NCBI GenBank assembly: GCA_910585965.1
Contig: CAJUHH010000002.1
Coordinates: 124,001 to 188,000, forward strand
Reading direction: 5' to 3'
Origin: an uncultured Lachnospiraceae bacterium
GTDB taxonomy: Bacteria; Bacillota; Clostridia; Lachnospirales; Lachnospiraceae
Length of the DNA stretch: 64,000 bases
A program made the position numbers and the translations under genes. Each line of letters begins with the position of its first letter. Position 1 is the first letter of the stretch. This document shows, one piece after another, positions 52,914 to 61,624 of this stretch. The notes under the pieces are model-generated. The model did no database searches. It saw only the letters and a list, made by a program, of their open reading frames with translations, and was not told where the DNA came from.

Positions 52914-53554
52914 ATTATATATTGACGGAAAGAGGGATTAAGTATCTGACAAGGGTAAACAGCCGGATCATCAATATGCATCTGCTCCGCGCGGATGTGG
53001 GGTCGGAATTCTCTGTAGATCCGGATCTTCTGACGCAGATAGCGGACAAGAAGCAGGGGCTTCAGATCGACGGCATATCGGCAGAAACAGACATGGCTAC
53101 AATACATTGCACGCTGACCAATCTGGAAGTGACAGAGGAGTATTACCTGCGGCAGATAGGGATAGTAGCATGGGATTCAGACCGGGGGAGGGAGGAATTA
53201 ATTATTGTTGGGCAGGATGAAGAAGGGGACAGGATTCCTGCCATTTCAGAGCGGGAGGTGCAGTACCTTTATAATATTGGCATCAAGGTAAGCAATACGG
53301 CCAATATTACTTTTGATTCTGATACGAATGACTTTTTGAGGAAAAAATATTTTTATGCGTTTGTCCGGGAAATGGAAGAGCGCGGAAAGGTGACAATAGG
53401 AACGGAACATATGCCGATGGAAAAAAATGAAATTCGCTTTATGGTGGAAGAAATGCCATATGATGAAGGTGATGAGAACGCGGTGTATGTGTTGGATGAA
53501 GAAGGGGGAAAAGTGAAAGTGGAAACGGGGGATTCCCGGACAGTATCAGCGTAA
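52910..53554 (+). CDS. Tail fibre attachment protein, phage tail-collar-like N-terminal module
   Basis: 214 residues. MNYILTERGIKYLTRVNSRI and YYLRQIGIVAWDSDRG resemble DUF3751-type proximal tail fibre. The end has an acidic, turn-rich segment. Confidence 0.7.
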   Translation: MNYILTERGIKYLTRVNSRIINMHLLRADVGSEFSVDPDLLTQIADKKQGLQIDGISAETDMATIHCTLTNLEVTEEYYLRQIGIVAWDSDRGREELIIVGQDEEGDRIPAISEREVQYLYNIGIKVSNTANITFDSDTNDFLRKKYFYAFVREMEERGKVTIGTEHMPMEKNEIRFMVEEMPYDEGDENAVYVLDEEGGKVKVETGDSRTVSA

Positions 53555-53567
53555 AGAGGTGTGGAGG

Positions 53568-55124
53568 ATGAATACAGAACAATTATATGTACGCGGGCAG
53601 CCCTTTTATCCGGAAACAAATTATGAAAAGGATGAGATGCCGAAACAGATCGAGCATATTCATGCAGTGACCGAGCAGATGCAGAACCTTATCAATGAAA
53701 TTGTGGACCGGGTAACGAACCAGCTGCTGGAGAAGACGGAAATAGCAGAGTGGGCAAAGCAGCAGGCGAAGCCTTCCTATACTGCGGCAGAGGTAGGGGC
53801 AGACGCGGAGGGAAATGCAGCAGGGGCGTTGTCAGAAGCAAAAGATTATGCAGATGACACTTACATACAGGCAACGGGATATGCGGATCAAAAGATTGCG
53901 GAATTGATTAACGGAGCGCCGAGTACATTGGATACAATAGGAGAAATTGCTGCCGCCATGTTGGAGCATGAGGGAGTCATAGAGGCGCTGGAAGCGGCCA
54001 TAGGGAACAAAGCCAGTGAGGTGGAATACCAGGCACATACAAGAAACAGCGCCGTACATGTGACCGCATCCAAACAAGAAAAATGGGATGGATATGAGGC
54101 TCAGATTGCGGAGGTTTTTCAGTCTGTCAGTGAAGGAAAGAATCTGGTGGCATCTGCCGTCACTGACAAGGGAGTAGCTACGGCGGCAGATGCGGAATTC
54201 AAAGAGTTGGCAGACAATATAAGGAGGATACAACGTCCAGCAGGGAATGCTGGGGTAGCGCAGGTGCTGGCTCCGTATACCTTCAGCAATGCGTCAGCGG
54301 TGGGGGTAGCCGGAACGATGCCTAATAAGGGCGCGGTGACAGCCACCCTGAATGCGGGTGGGAGCTATGTGATTCCTGCCGGGTATCATAATGGGGCAGG
54401 GAAAATAACGGCGAACAGCCTTGCCAGCCAGACGGCAGGGACGGCAGCGGCGGCACATATACTGGCCGGGATGATTGCATGGGTGAAAGGCATAAAAATA
54501 ACGGGGGCAATGACAAACCGTGGCGCGGTGAATGCATCGCTGAATGCCGGAGGAAGCTATACAATTCCTGCAGGATATCATAATGGGGCGGGGAAGGTAA
54601 CAGGAAATAGCCTTGCCAACCAGACAGCGGGGACGGCGGCGGCAGCAGACATCACAAACGGGAAAACGGCATGGGTAGGGGGGAAAAAAATAACAGGTAC
54701 GCAAAAATTGGGTGATAAGGCAAAAGCGGTAACATGGTACCTGGCATGCGAGGGCCGGAGGGACGGAAAGAACACAAATGGAGAGGACACCCGATATGGA
54801 TGGATATCCTGGTTTAGTATAACATCATTGCTGCCGGATTATAAAAGTCTGACAATCGGGAGGGATTTTTTTGTTATCCCTGCGCATTGCTCGATAGGGG
54901 CTAAGATATCCCTGCCGTTTGGCCGCCAGGTGAATATCAGCAGCGGGATAGATACAAATAACTGGCGGGCATCCCATGACTTGGAAAACGAGAAGCATTA
55001 CCTGACAGCAGAAAATAGGACGGGCGGCATAACCGTCATGTGCCTGTTTGCGCCGTCGGTCGGAAAAGTGTATGTTATGACATCTGTAAATGGTTATATA
55101 GGAAATATTGCCATAATAAGGTAA
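53568..55124 (+). CDS. Tail fibre protein with repeated shaft and receptor-binding tip
   Basis: 518 residues from ATG 53568, GAGGTG upstream. Helical N-terminal part with ADDTYIQATGYADQKIAELI. Shaft repeats: two copies of NxGAVxAxLNAGGSYxIPAGYHNGAGK (about residues 255-345), separated by NSLASQTAGTAAAA-type links. The last 140 residues form the tip (WYLACEGRRDGKNTNGED, FGRQVNISSGIDTNNWRA) shared with the next gene. Confidence 0.85.
   Translation: MNTEQLYVRGQPFYPETNYEKDEMPKQIEHIHAVTEQMQNLINEIVDRVTNQLLEKTEIAEWAKQQAKPSYTAAEVGADAEGNAAGALSEAKDYADDTYIQATGYADQKIAELINGAPSTLDTIGEIAAAMLEHEGVIEALEAAIGNKASEVEYQAHTRNSAVHVTASKQEKWDGYEAQIAEVFQSVSEGKNLVASAVTDKGVATAADAEFKELADNIRRIQRPAGNAGVAQVLAPYTFSNASAVGVAGTMPNKGAVTATLNAGGSYVIPAGYHNGAGKITANSLASQTAGTAAAAHILAGMIAWVKGIKITGAMTNRGAVNASLNAGGSYTIPAGYHNGAGKVTGNSLANQTAGTAAAADITNGKTAWVGGKKITGTQKLGDKAKAVTWYLACEGRRDGKNTNGEDTRYGWISWFSITSLLPDYKSLTIGRDFFVIPAHCSIGAKISLPFGRQVNISSGIDTNNWRASHDLENEKHYLTAENRTGGITVMCLFAPSVGKVYVMTSVNGYIGNIAIIR
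54915..55092 (+). repeat. Near-identical direct repeat in fibre genes, first copy
   Basis: These 178 bases match 55804-55981 at 176 positions, differing only at two adjacent bases (TC versus CT near the end of the block). The lower similarity extends about 180 bases upstream in both. Confidence 0.9.
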
Positions 55125-55137
55125 GGAGAATTTAAAA

Positions 55138-56025
55138 ATGGATCAACTTGTAAAAAAAATCCAAAAGGAACATGAAGGCCGTGTCTACCAATTTGATTTG
55201 GGGGTGCTGGCCAGGAATGTAGAGATAGATGAAGATCGCCAGTTTTTATCCCGGCAGGAAAAAGAAGGACTGGTATTAAAAGGTAGCCCGATAGATAACA
55301 AGGTGCAGTTTACCAAGGCTAGTACAAGGGAAAATATTGCAAACGGCGAAACCATGCCAAAGATCATGGGGAAGATAAGCAAAGTTATAGGAGACCTGCT
55401 GTCAGCTGGCGCAGGCTTTCGCAAAGTAACCGATGCGGTAAACCAGGGGACAGAAACGGACGTGGTAAGCAGGAAAGCCTTGGAAGGCGTGGATGGCAAG
55501 CTCGGGGGGATATCCTTTGAGAGGGAAGGGGATAACGTATATGCAGTATACAAAAATGGTGCTGATACAGTAAGAAAAAAATTGGGGGGTGAGGCAAAGG
55601 GGGTGGAGTGGTATTTGGAGTGCGAGGGCCGAAGGGACGGAAAGAACACAGACGGAGAGGACATCCGATATGGATGGATATCTTGGTTTGATATATCGTC
55701 CGTGCTGCCGGATTGCAGCAAACTTACAATCGGGAGAGATTTTTTTATTATTCCTGCTTCGTTTGGTTCTTTAGCTGGCAGCAATGGATTAAATCTATCT
55801 TTACCGTTTGGCCGCCAGGTGAATATCAGCAGCGGGATAGATACAAATAACTGGCGGGCATCCCATGACTTGGAAAACGAGAAGCATTACCTGACAGCAG
55901 AAAATAGGACGGGCGGCATAACCGTCATGTGCCTGTTTGCGCCGTCGGCTGGAAAAGTGTATGTTATGACATCTGTAAATGCGTACATTGGAAACATTGC
56001 AATAATTAAGAGTGATATTGATTAA
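55138..56025 (+). CDS. Second tail fibre-like protein with the same tip module
   Basis: 295 residues. A different N-terminal half (MDQLVKKIQKEHEGRVYQFD) but the C-terminal 140 residues match the preceding gene closely (WYLECEGRRDGKNTDGED, FGRQVNISSGIDTNNWRA). AAGGAG precedes. It is the last phage gene, 190 bases before the right end. Probably an alternative receptor-binding protein. Confidence 0.8.
   Translation: MDQLVKKIQKEHEGRVYQFDLGVLARNVEIDEDRQFLSRQEKEGLVLKGSPIDNKVQFTKASTRENIANGETMPKIMGKISKVIGDLLSAGAGFRKVTDAVNQGTETDVVSRKALEGVDGKLGGISFEREGDNVYAVYKNGADTVRKKLGGEAKGVEWYLECEGRRDGKNTDGEDIRYGWISWFDISSVLPDCSKLTIGRDFFIIPASFGSLAGSNGLNLSLPFGRQVNISSGIDTNNWRASHDLENEKHYLTAENRTGGITVMCLFAPSAGKVYVMTSVNAYIGNIAIIKSDID
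55804..55981 (+). repeat. Near-identical direct repeat in fibre genes, second copy
   Basis: Partner of 54915-55092, offset by 889 bases in the same orientation, so recombination between them would delete or convert rather than invert. Confidence 0.9.
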
Positions 56026-56213
56026 AATAAAATGGTAGTAAAATTTATATATGAGTTGGTGAATATAATATTTTTACTATATTTATAGTGAATATTTTAA
56101 TTGATGTTTACTGCGTTTTAAATTATTTTCAGATATTATTTAATTGCTTCTTTAAGATAAAACATAAGAAAATATATAATCAAAATAGTATTGTCAGTTT
56201 TAATGCAAAAAAA
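56026..56213. other. Right-end non-coding region of the prophage
   Basis: AT-rich without genes. It holds a TTTTAAATTATTTTCAG motif (56117-56133) like those near the left end, and the sequence leading to the right terminal repeat. No modification gene or invertase. Confidence 0.6.
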
Positions 56214-56237
56214 TGTCATTCTTTTTGCTAGCTTACA
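56214..56237 (+). repeat. Right terminal inverted repeat of the prophage
   Basis: Reverse complement matches 23223-23246 at 20 of 24 bases and ends in the transposon-typical CA-3'. Confidence 0.9.
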
Positions 56238-56242
56238 CCGGG
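56238..56242 (+). repeat. Right copy of 5-bp target-site duplication (CCGGG)
   Basis: Identical to 23218-23222 and directly follows the right prophage end. Confidence 0.93.
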
Positions 56243-56819
56243 TACCGATCTGCCGAGCCATATGGATGCGCAGAAAACGCCCGGCGTGGATATGACCACC
56301 GGATCCCTCGGCCAGGGGGTGTCGGCCGGAGTGGGGATTGCCCTTGCCAGCCGTATGGCCGGAAAGGATGTCCGGGTATATATTATTGCGGGCGACGGAG
56401 AATGCCAGGAAGGGCAAGTGTGGGAGGCAGTTCTTTTTGCGGCGGCGCATAAACTGGACAATCTGATCCTGCTGGTTGACCGAAACCATTACCAGCTGGA
56501 CGGGAACACGGATGATGTGCTTGCGCTTGGCAGCCTGGAAGAAAAGCTGCGCGCCTTTGGCTGGAATGTTTTTTCGGTGCGGGACGGACATAATGTGGAA
56601 CAGGTGTACCTGGCTCTTTCCGAAGCAAAGGGGCGGAAGGACGGCATACCGACAGCTATCGTTCTGGATACGGTAAAAGGGAAAGGATATCCGGCGGCAG
56701 GACGCGGCCCGAACCACCATATGATAATGACGGACGAGGACTTTGAGGAGGCGATGCGGGAATTGGGTGAAGAAAAAAGAAGGCTTGATGCGGGGAGGGC
56801 GGACGGATGTATGAGATAG
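56243..56819 (+). pseudogene. Transketolase N-subunit gene, 3' fragment
   Basis: Continues the frame broken at 23222: TDLPSHMDAQKTPGVDMTTG then the TPP motif AGDGECQEGQVWEA to LVDRNH (GDG-x26-N). The frame is intact to TAG 56817-56819, overlapping the C-subunit ATG by 13 bases. A separate product from ATG 56262 would lack the N-terminal TPP contact residues and is unlikely to work. Confidence 0.95.
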
Positions 56820-57781
56820 AACAGAGCTTTCCGATGGATGGGACGGAAATGCGTTTTGCATATTGCGCGGCTTTGGAGCAATGCATGCGTGAGGATCCGC
56901 GGATTGTGGCTTTGGATGCGGATTTGATGACGCCTTTAGGAATTTTGGAGATGTGGAAAAGATATCCCGACAGGATATTTAACTGCGGCATCCAGGAGGC
57001 CAATATGGTGGGCATGGCGGCCGGAATGGCGAAGGAGGGAAAGAGGCCGTTTGTCCATACGTTCGGCGTATTCGCTTCCCGCCGCGCCTGTGACCAGATT
57101 TATATGAGCTGCGCATATGCGGGCAACCCGGTATGCATCGTGGGCAGCGACCCCGGAGTGGCGAGCGCGCTGAACGGCGGAACCCATGCGCCTAACGAAG
57201 ATATTGCCATTCTCCGCGCCTGTCCCGGCATGACGATCGTGGAACCGGCAGACAGCTGTTCGCTGCGGAGCCTGGTTTCCCAGCTTGCGGCATTGGACCG
57301 TCCTTCTTATCTGCGCCTGTTCCGGAGGCAGAGACCATGTATTTATTCGGAGTCGGAGCCGTTTGCCATTGGCAGGGCAAAGGTGCTGGCGCAGGGCGGG
57401 GACGCTGCAGTCCTGGCCTGCGGGATCGAAGTGTATGAGGCGCTGGAAGCGGCAGCCCGCCTGAAGAAAGAGGGGATCCATGTACGGGTCTTGGATATGT
57501 TCAGCATCAAGCCGTTGGACGAACAGGCCGTTATTGCAGCGGCGGAGGAAACGGGAGCGGTCGTAACGGCGGAAAACCATAATATTATCGGAGGGCTGGG
57601 AAGTGCGGTTGCAGAACTTTTGGCGGAACAGTGCCCGGTTCCTGTAGAGCGTGTAGGAATCCGCGACCAGTTCGGCCAGGTAGGCCCGATGGACTGGCTG
57701 ATGGAACATTATATGCTTACGGCGGATACGATTGCGGACAAAGTGAAACGGGTAATTTTGCGCAAGGAATCAAAGAAATGA
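56807..57781 (+). CDS. Transketolase C subunit
   Basis: 324 residues. Pyrimidine-binding domain: PRIVALDADLM, RIFNCGIQEANMVGMAAGMA (the activating glutamate is in IQEAN) and FVHTFGVFASRRACDQIYMS; the C-terminal domain has VRVLDMFSIKPLDEQAVIAA and TAENHNIIGGLGSAVAELL. Together with the N subunit it moves C2 units between ketose and aldose phosphates. Without an intact partner it should be inactive, and the prophage may also stop its transcription. Confidence 0.92.
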   Translation: MYEIEQSFPMDGTEMRFAYCAALEQCMREDPRIVALDADLMTPLGILEMWKRYPDRIFNCGIQEANMVGMAAGMAKEGKRPFVHTFGVFASRRACDQIYMSCAYAGNPVCIVGSDPGVASALNGGTHAPNEDIAILRACPGMTIVEPADSCSLRSLVSQLAALDRPSYLRLFRRQRPCIYSESEPFAIGRAKVLAQGGDAAVLACGIEVYEALEAAARLKKEGIHVRVLDMFSIKPLDEQAVIAAAEETGAVVTAENHNIIGGLGSAVAELLAEQCPVPVERVGIRDQFGQVGPMDWLMEHYMLTADTIADKVKRVILRKESKK

Positions 57782-57811
57782 TTCATAATAAAAGTAGAAA
57801 AGGAGATTGCT

Positions 57812-58960
57812 ATGAAAAAGAAAATAAGCGTTTGGTTGGTTATTACATTGCTTTGTGCGGCGTTTGCGGGCTGTGGGAACGCGTCCGCTTCAAAAGGGGA
57901 TGCTCCGGCGGAGAATGCGCCTGAGGAAGCTTCCGTGGATGCGGCATCCGAAGGGGAGGAAGCATCGGATGTGGAACAGGATCCGGCGGCGGAGGAAAGC
58001 GCGGAGGCGGAAGCTGCCGCTCCGGCTGTGGAGACGGTGAAAATCCGTGCGGCATACCATCCGAACTTAGGCCCTATGAGTATTCCCGGCATCGATGCAA
58101 AGATGGGCTATTTTGCGGAGGAAGGACTGGAAGTGGAATGGCTGAAATTTACATCAGGCGCGCCTGAAATCGCGGCAATGGCATCCGGCGACCTGCAGTT
58201 TGGCTATATCGGCCAGGGAGCATTGAAATTGTGCGCGGAGGGCCAGGCGGATGTGGTTTCGCTTTCCCATCTGACCAATTCGGAAGCCATTCTGGTAAGG
58301 GCTGGTTCCGGCATCGCCAGCTTTGAAGATATGAAGGGGAAAAAATTGGCTACCGAGCTTGGCACGAACGGCGAGGTGCTTCTGAATATGGCGTGTGAAA
58401 AATATGGCGTATCCCGTGAGGAAATTGACGTAATTAATATGCCGATCAGCAATGCGATTGCGGCATTTATCGGCGGCAGCGTGGATGCAGTCGTTGCATG
58501 GGGGCCTGATTTGACGAATATTAAAAATAATGTGGACGAAGAGATGCTTGCCATTGTAGAGACGAAAGACTTTGTGGATTCTGTGCCGTTTTTGGGCAGC
58601 TGGATTGCAAATCCTGATTATATTGACGGGAATAAGGATATTGTACGGCGGTTTCAGCGCGCGTTGGATAAATGTTATGATTACCGCACATCCCATCTCG
58701 ATGAGACGATTCAGGCAGCGGCAGACTTTGCGGCTGGGAAGGACATAGGGGTATCTTATGATGATTTAAATTCGGAACGGGACCAGCTGGTGTTTTTTAA
58801 CATGAAGGAAGAAAAAGAATGGGCAGACAGCGGATATATGGAAGAACTGTTCCAGTTGCAGCTGGATTATATGAAGGGGCAGGACCAGATAAGCGATGAT
58901 GTAAAAGTGACGGATTATGTAAGGCTGGATCTGATCCGGGAGGCGTTGGAGACCCAGTGA
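57812..58960 (+). CDS. ABC transporter substrate-binding lipoprotein, NitT/TauT/SsuA type
   Basis: 382 residues. The signal peptide ends in lipobox FAGC (Cys near residue 21). An acidic Ala/Glu-rich linker (residues 25-75) is followed by the binding domain: IRAAYHPNLGPMSIPGID, FAEEGLEVEWLKFTSGAPEI, and IGGSVDAVVAWGPDL are SsuA-like. These proteins bind sulfonates, taurine, nitrate or pyrimidines. Operon suggests an acidic sugar-like ligand, but this is inference. AAGGAG precedes the ATG. Confidence 0.85.
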   Translation: MKKKISVWLVITLLCAAFAGCGNASASKGDAPAENAPEEASVDAASEGEEASDVEQDPAAEESAEAEAAAPAVETVKIRAAYHPNLGPMSIPGIDAKMGYFAEEGLEVEWLKFTSGAPEIAAMASGDLQFGYIGQGALKLCAEGQADVVSLSHLTNSEAILVRAGSGIASFEDMKGKKLATELGTNGEVLLNMACEKYGVSREEIDVINMPISNAIAAFIGGSVDAVVAWGPDLTNIKNNVDEEMLAIVETKDFVDSVPFLGSWIANPDYIDGNKDIVRRFQRALDKCYDYRTSHLDETIQAAADFAAGKDIGVSYDDLNSERDQLVFFNMKEEKEWADSGYMEELFQLQLDYMKGQDQISDDVKVTDYVRLDLIREALETQ

Positions 58961-58982
58961 AAACTGGAAGGAGTAGAACGGA

Positions 58983-59792
58983 ATGAGTAAAATGCAAAAA
59001 ACGATAGGGAAGAGGCAGGAGCCGAAACAAATGGTATGGGTGAACGGGCTGTATGTGATCGTGTCGGTCGCGGTCGTGCTGCTGCTATGGCATACGGTTT
59101 CCAGCCCCGGAATGAAATCCGCGAAAGTGTTTGCATCGCCGGCAGCGGTACTGGAGGCGCTTTTGTCGAAAATGAAGACGGGGAAAATATGGGAACATCT
59201 GGGCTATTCCATCGGACGGGTATTGACAGGCTTTGTTCTGGCTTTTATAGCGGCAGTGCCTTTCGCCTTTCTTATGGGATGGTATGAACCTTTCCGCAGA
59301 TTTTTCCAGCCCTGGATCAGTTTCCTGAAGTGCATTCCGCCGCTGGCATTTATACCGTTGGTCATTGTGGGCGCCGGAGTGGGCGAGAGCGCAAAAGTCA
59401 TTGTTATTTTTATAGCGGCGTTTCTGGTCATGGTCATTACGATCTACGGCGGGGTCGTCAATGTGGACAATACGCTGATCAAGGCGGCCAGAGTGTTGGA
59501 CTCCAGCGACAGCACCATATTTTTTAAAGTGGTGGTGCCCGCGTCCACGCCATATATTTTTACCGCTGTGCGGTTGGGACTCTCTTCATCGCTGACAACC
59601 CTGATCGCTGCGGAACTGACGGGCGCGCAGGTGGGCCTGGGCCAGATGATCCAGGAGGCTTCCAATTATTTTAACATGGATGTTGTACTGATGGGAATCA
59701 TATTGATCGGGCTGGTAGGAATTACTTTTGAAAAAATAGTTACATTTTTTGAACGGAGGCTGACGGCATGGCAGGAAGTGAGGCAGAAATGA
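58983..59792 (+). CDS. ABC transporter permease, SsuC/TauC type
   Basis: 269 residues with about six membrane segments. YVIVSVAVVLLLWHTVSSPG at the N terminus, LGYSIGRVLTGFVLAFIAAVP, PWISFLKCIPPLAFIPLVIV and the EAA loop region KAARVLDSSDSTIFFKVVVP are SsuC-like. Its end overlaps the ATPase gene by 25 bases. Confidence 0.87.
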   Translation: MSKMQKTIGKRQEPKQMVWVNGLYVIVSVAVVLLLWHTVSSPGMKSAKVFASPAAVLEALLSKMKTGKIWEHLGYSIGRVLTGFVLAFIAAVPFAFLMGWYEPFRRFFQPWISFLKCIPPLAFIPLVIVGAGVGESAKVIVIFIAAFLVMVITIYGGVVNVDNTLIKAARVLDSSDSTIFFKVVVPASTPYIFTAVRLGLSSSLTTLIAAELTGAQVGLGQMIQEASNYFNMDVVLMGIILIGLVGITFEKIVTFFERRLTAWQEVRQK

Positions 59793-60568
59793 TGCAAAGC
59801 AAGGTTTCGCTGCGAGGGGTGAAAAAAATATACCGGGGGGCGGCAGGAGAAGTAACGGCGCTGAACGGGGTGGACCTGGAAATAAAAAATAATGAATTTA
59901 TCTGTGTCGTAGGGCCGTCCGGGTGCGGGAAATCCACGCTTTTAAATATTCTTGCAGGGCTGGACAGACAGACGGAAGGAGAAGTGCTTGTGGACGGGAA
60001 GCCGGTGGACGGCCCCAGCGGGGAGCGGGGCGTGGTATTCCAGCAGTACGCGTTGTTCCCCTGGCTGACCGTGAGGCAGAATATTGCTTTCGGGCTGCAC
60101 AATAAAAAGATGTCCAAGCAGGAAATAGCCGGGCTGGTGGAAAAATATGTCCGCATGGTGGCCCTGGAGGAATTTTTGGATTCTTATCCGAAGGAGCTTT
60201 CCGGCGGCATGAAACAACGCGTGGCGCTGGCTAGGGCGTATGCGATGAATCCTTCGCTGCTGTTAATGGACGAGCCTTTCGGGGCCTTGGATGCACAGAC
60301 GAGGGCGCAGCTTCAGGCGGATTTGCTGGAGCTATGGGAGGAGGAAAATAAGACATGCTTCTTTATTACTCACGATGTGGAAGAGGCAGTTCTGCTGGCG
60401 CAGAGAGTGGTTATTATGAGCGCCAGGCCGGGACGCATCAGTAGGATCGTAGATGTGGATATTCCTTATCCGCGCACTCAGAAAACGCGTCTTAGTACGC
60501 GGTTTACAGAATTGAAAAATGATATTTGGGCTACTGTTTATGACGAATATCTGGAAGACCGTAAATAA
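59768..60568 (+). CDS. ABC transporter ATPase, SsuB/TauB type
   Basis: 266 residues. Walker A GPSGCGKST, Q-loop VVFQQYALFPWL, signature LSGGMKQRVALARA, Walker B LLLMDEPFGALDA and the switch histidine FITHDVEEA are intact. It powers import by the two preceding proteins. Confidence 0.93.
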   Translation: MAGSEAEMMQSKVSLRGVKKIYRGAAGEVTALNGVDLEIKNNEFICVVGPSGCGKSTLLNILAGLDRQTEGEVLVDGKPVDGPSGERGVVFQQYALFPWLTVRQNIAFGLHNKKMSKQEIAGLVEKYVRMVALEEFLDSYPKELSGGMKQRVALARAYAMNPSLLLMDEPFGALDAQTRAQLQADLLELWEEENKTCFFITHDVEEAVLLAQRVVIMSARPGRISRIVDVDIPYPRTQKTRLSTRFTELKNDIWATVYDEYLEDRK

Positions 60569-60590
60569 GTGTTCCATGAAAGGGGCAGAC

Positions 60591-61259
60591 ATGGCAAGTT
60601 TTACAGTGACATTGGCCTGTGCAGACCCGCTCCGCCTTGCGGAAGATATTGAAGAAGCGCGGGCGGGAGGCGTGGGCGGCGTACATATTGATATTATGGA
60701 CGGGCGGTATGTGCCGAACCTTTGCATGAATTTTGCCCAGGTGGAGGCGATAAAAGAAGCATATCCTTCCCTGGCAATGGATGTCCATATGATGGTTGAG
60801 GATCCCTTTCGGTGGAAGGAGGAATTGAAAAGGCTGCGGCCGGAGCGGGCGGCGGTTCATTTGGACAGCACTCCGTTTGTATACCGATTTTTATGCCAGA
60901 TGAAGGAAGCGGGTATCCGTCCGGGCGTGGCGCTGAACCCTTCCCAGCCTTTGGAACTCCTGTCGGAATTGATCCGCCGGGTGGACTACGTCCTGCTGAT
61001 GGCGGTGGAGCCTGGCTTTTCGGGTCAGCATATGCTGCCAGAAACTTATAGGCGGATTGCTGCCCTGGATGACTGGCGGCGCAGAGAGGGGCTGGATTTC
61101 CATATTATGGTGGACGGAGGCGTTGATTTGGAAAACGCGGGGCTTTGCATAGAAGCGGGCGCGGATATTCTGGTAGGAGGCGCGTTGGTATGCTTTGGGC
61201 AAGAAGGAGGCGTAAGGGAGTCCTGCAAATGCCTGAAAAGAAGAATAGATCAGTCATAG
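60591..61259 (+). CDS. Ribulose-phosphate / allulose-6-phosphate 3-epimerase family enzyme
   Basis: 222 residues from ATG 60591 (AAAGGGG upstream). TIM-barrel: HIDIMDGRYVPNL, MDVHMMVEDP, LLMAVEPGFSGQ and HIMVDGGVD carry the metal-binding His/Asp residues. The start (TVTLACADPL) and WRRREGLDFHIMVDGG look more like allulose-6-phosphate epimerase (AlsE) than standard Rpe. It would link C3 epimers of ketose phosphates to transketolase and transaldolase. Confidence 0.82.
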   Translation: MASFTVTLACADPLRLAEDIEEARAGGVGGVHIDIMDGRYVPNLCMNFAQVEAIKEAYPSLAMDVHMMVEDPFRWKEELKRLRPERAAVHLDSTPFVYRFLCQMKEAGIRPGVALNPSQPLELLSELIRRVDYVLLMAVEPGFSGQHMLPETYRRIAALDDWRRREGLDFHIMVDGGVDLENAGLCIEAGADILVGGALVCFGQEGGVRESCKCLKRRIDQS

Positions 61260-61560
61260 ATGGATTCCGCGCTCGATTCGAGAAACGCGCCGGTAGCCGC
61301 ATCGATTTCAAACTCATATTTCATAGTATTATAAAAAATTTTTCTTCATATATCAGCCGGCCGTCGTCGTTTTCCAGTTTTACATGGGAATAGGTAACGT
61401 CTTCTGTCTGCACTACTGCATGCTCAAAAGCGATCTGTAATGCCCTTTCTTCTCCGATAAAAGAAGAGAGGGCATTGTTGTCTGAAGGCTGGGCCTGGGC
61501 GGCGGCAGCATCGTTGTCCGCAGGCTGTGCTATTGTCTGATTTTTGAAATAATATTTCAT
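61250..61560 (-). pseudogene. PepSY-domain gene, frameshifted remnant
   Basis: On the minus strand GEERALQIAFEHAVV and VKLENDDGRLIYEE are PepSY. The frame then runs into IIL-stop, but a one-base shift in the T6 tract near 61338 gives YEFEIDAATGAFLESSAESI, the proper family end. No signal peptide is left at the start, so the gene is also shortened at the 5' end. A sequencing error in the tract is an alternative explanation. It converges on the epimerase gene with a 10-base overlap. Confidence 0.7.
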
Positions 61561-61583
61561 AAAATATAAATATAAAATTGATA

Positions 61584-61612
61584 TTGAAATTTTATTTCAT
61601 ATATGCTAAGAT
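61584..61612 (+). promoter_or_regulatory. Promoter of the PTS operon
   Basis: TTGAAA (61584-61589), 17-base spacer ending in TGC, and TAAGAT (61607-61612), an extended -10 (TGC-TAAGAT). Confidence 0.75.
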
Positions 61613-61624
61613 GTATACATCAAA

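Larger units (their letters stand above)
23223..56237 (+). mobile_element. Complete Mu-like transposable prophage, 33,015 bp
   Basis: Both ends are defined: 5'-TGTAA at 23223 and TTACA-3' at 56237, imperfect 24-bp inverted repeats, and CCGGG duplicated on both flanks. Gene order from the left is repressor, DDE transposase, AAA+ ATPase, GemA, endolysin, Mor activator, holin-like genes, terminase, portal, MuF head protein, scaffold, capsid, connectors, contractile tail and two fibre genes. No structural gene is visibly broken, so it may be inducible. Replication genes are of Mu type, but packaging and tail genes are of Gram-positive SPP1 and PBSX type. It lacks a mom-like modification gene and an invertase at the right end. 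It splits the transketolase N gene. Confidence 0.95.

Noticed and set aside
53568..56025. Invertible fibre cassette or diversity-generating retroelement
   Set aside because: The repeats are direct, and neither an invertase nor a reverse transcriptase gene is in the prophage.
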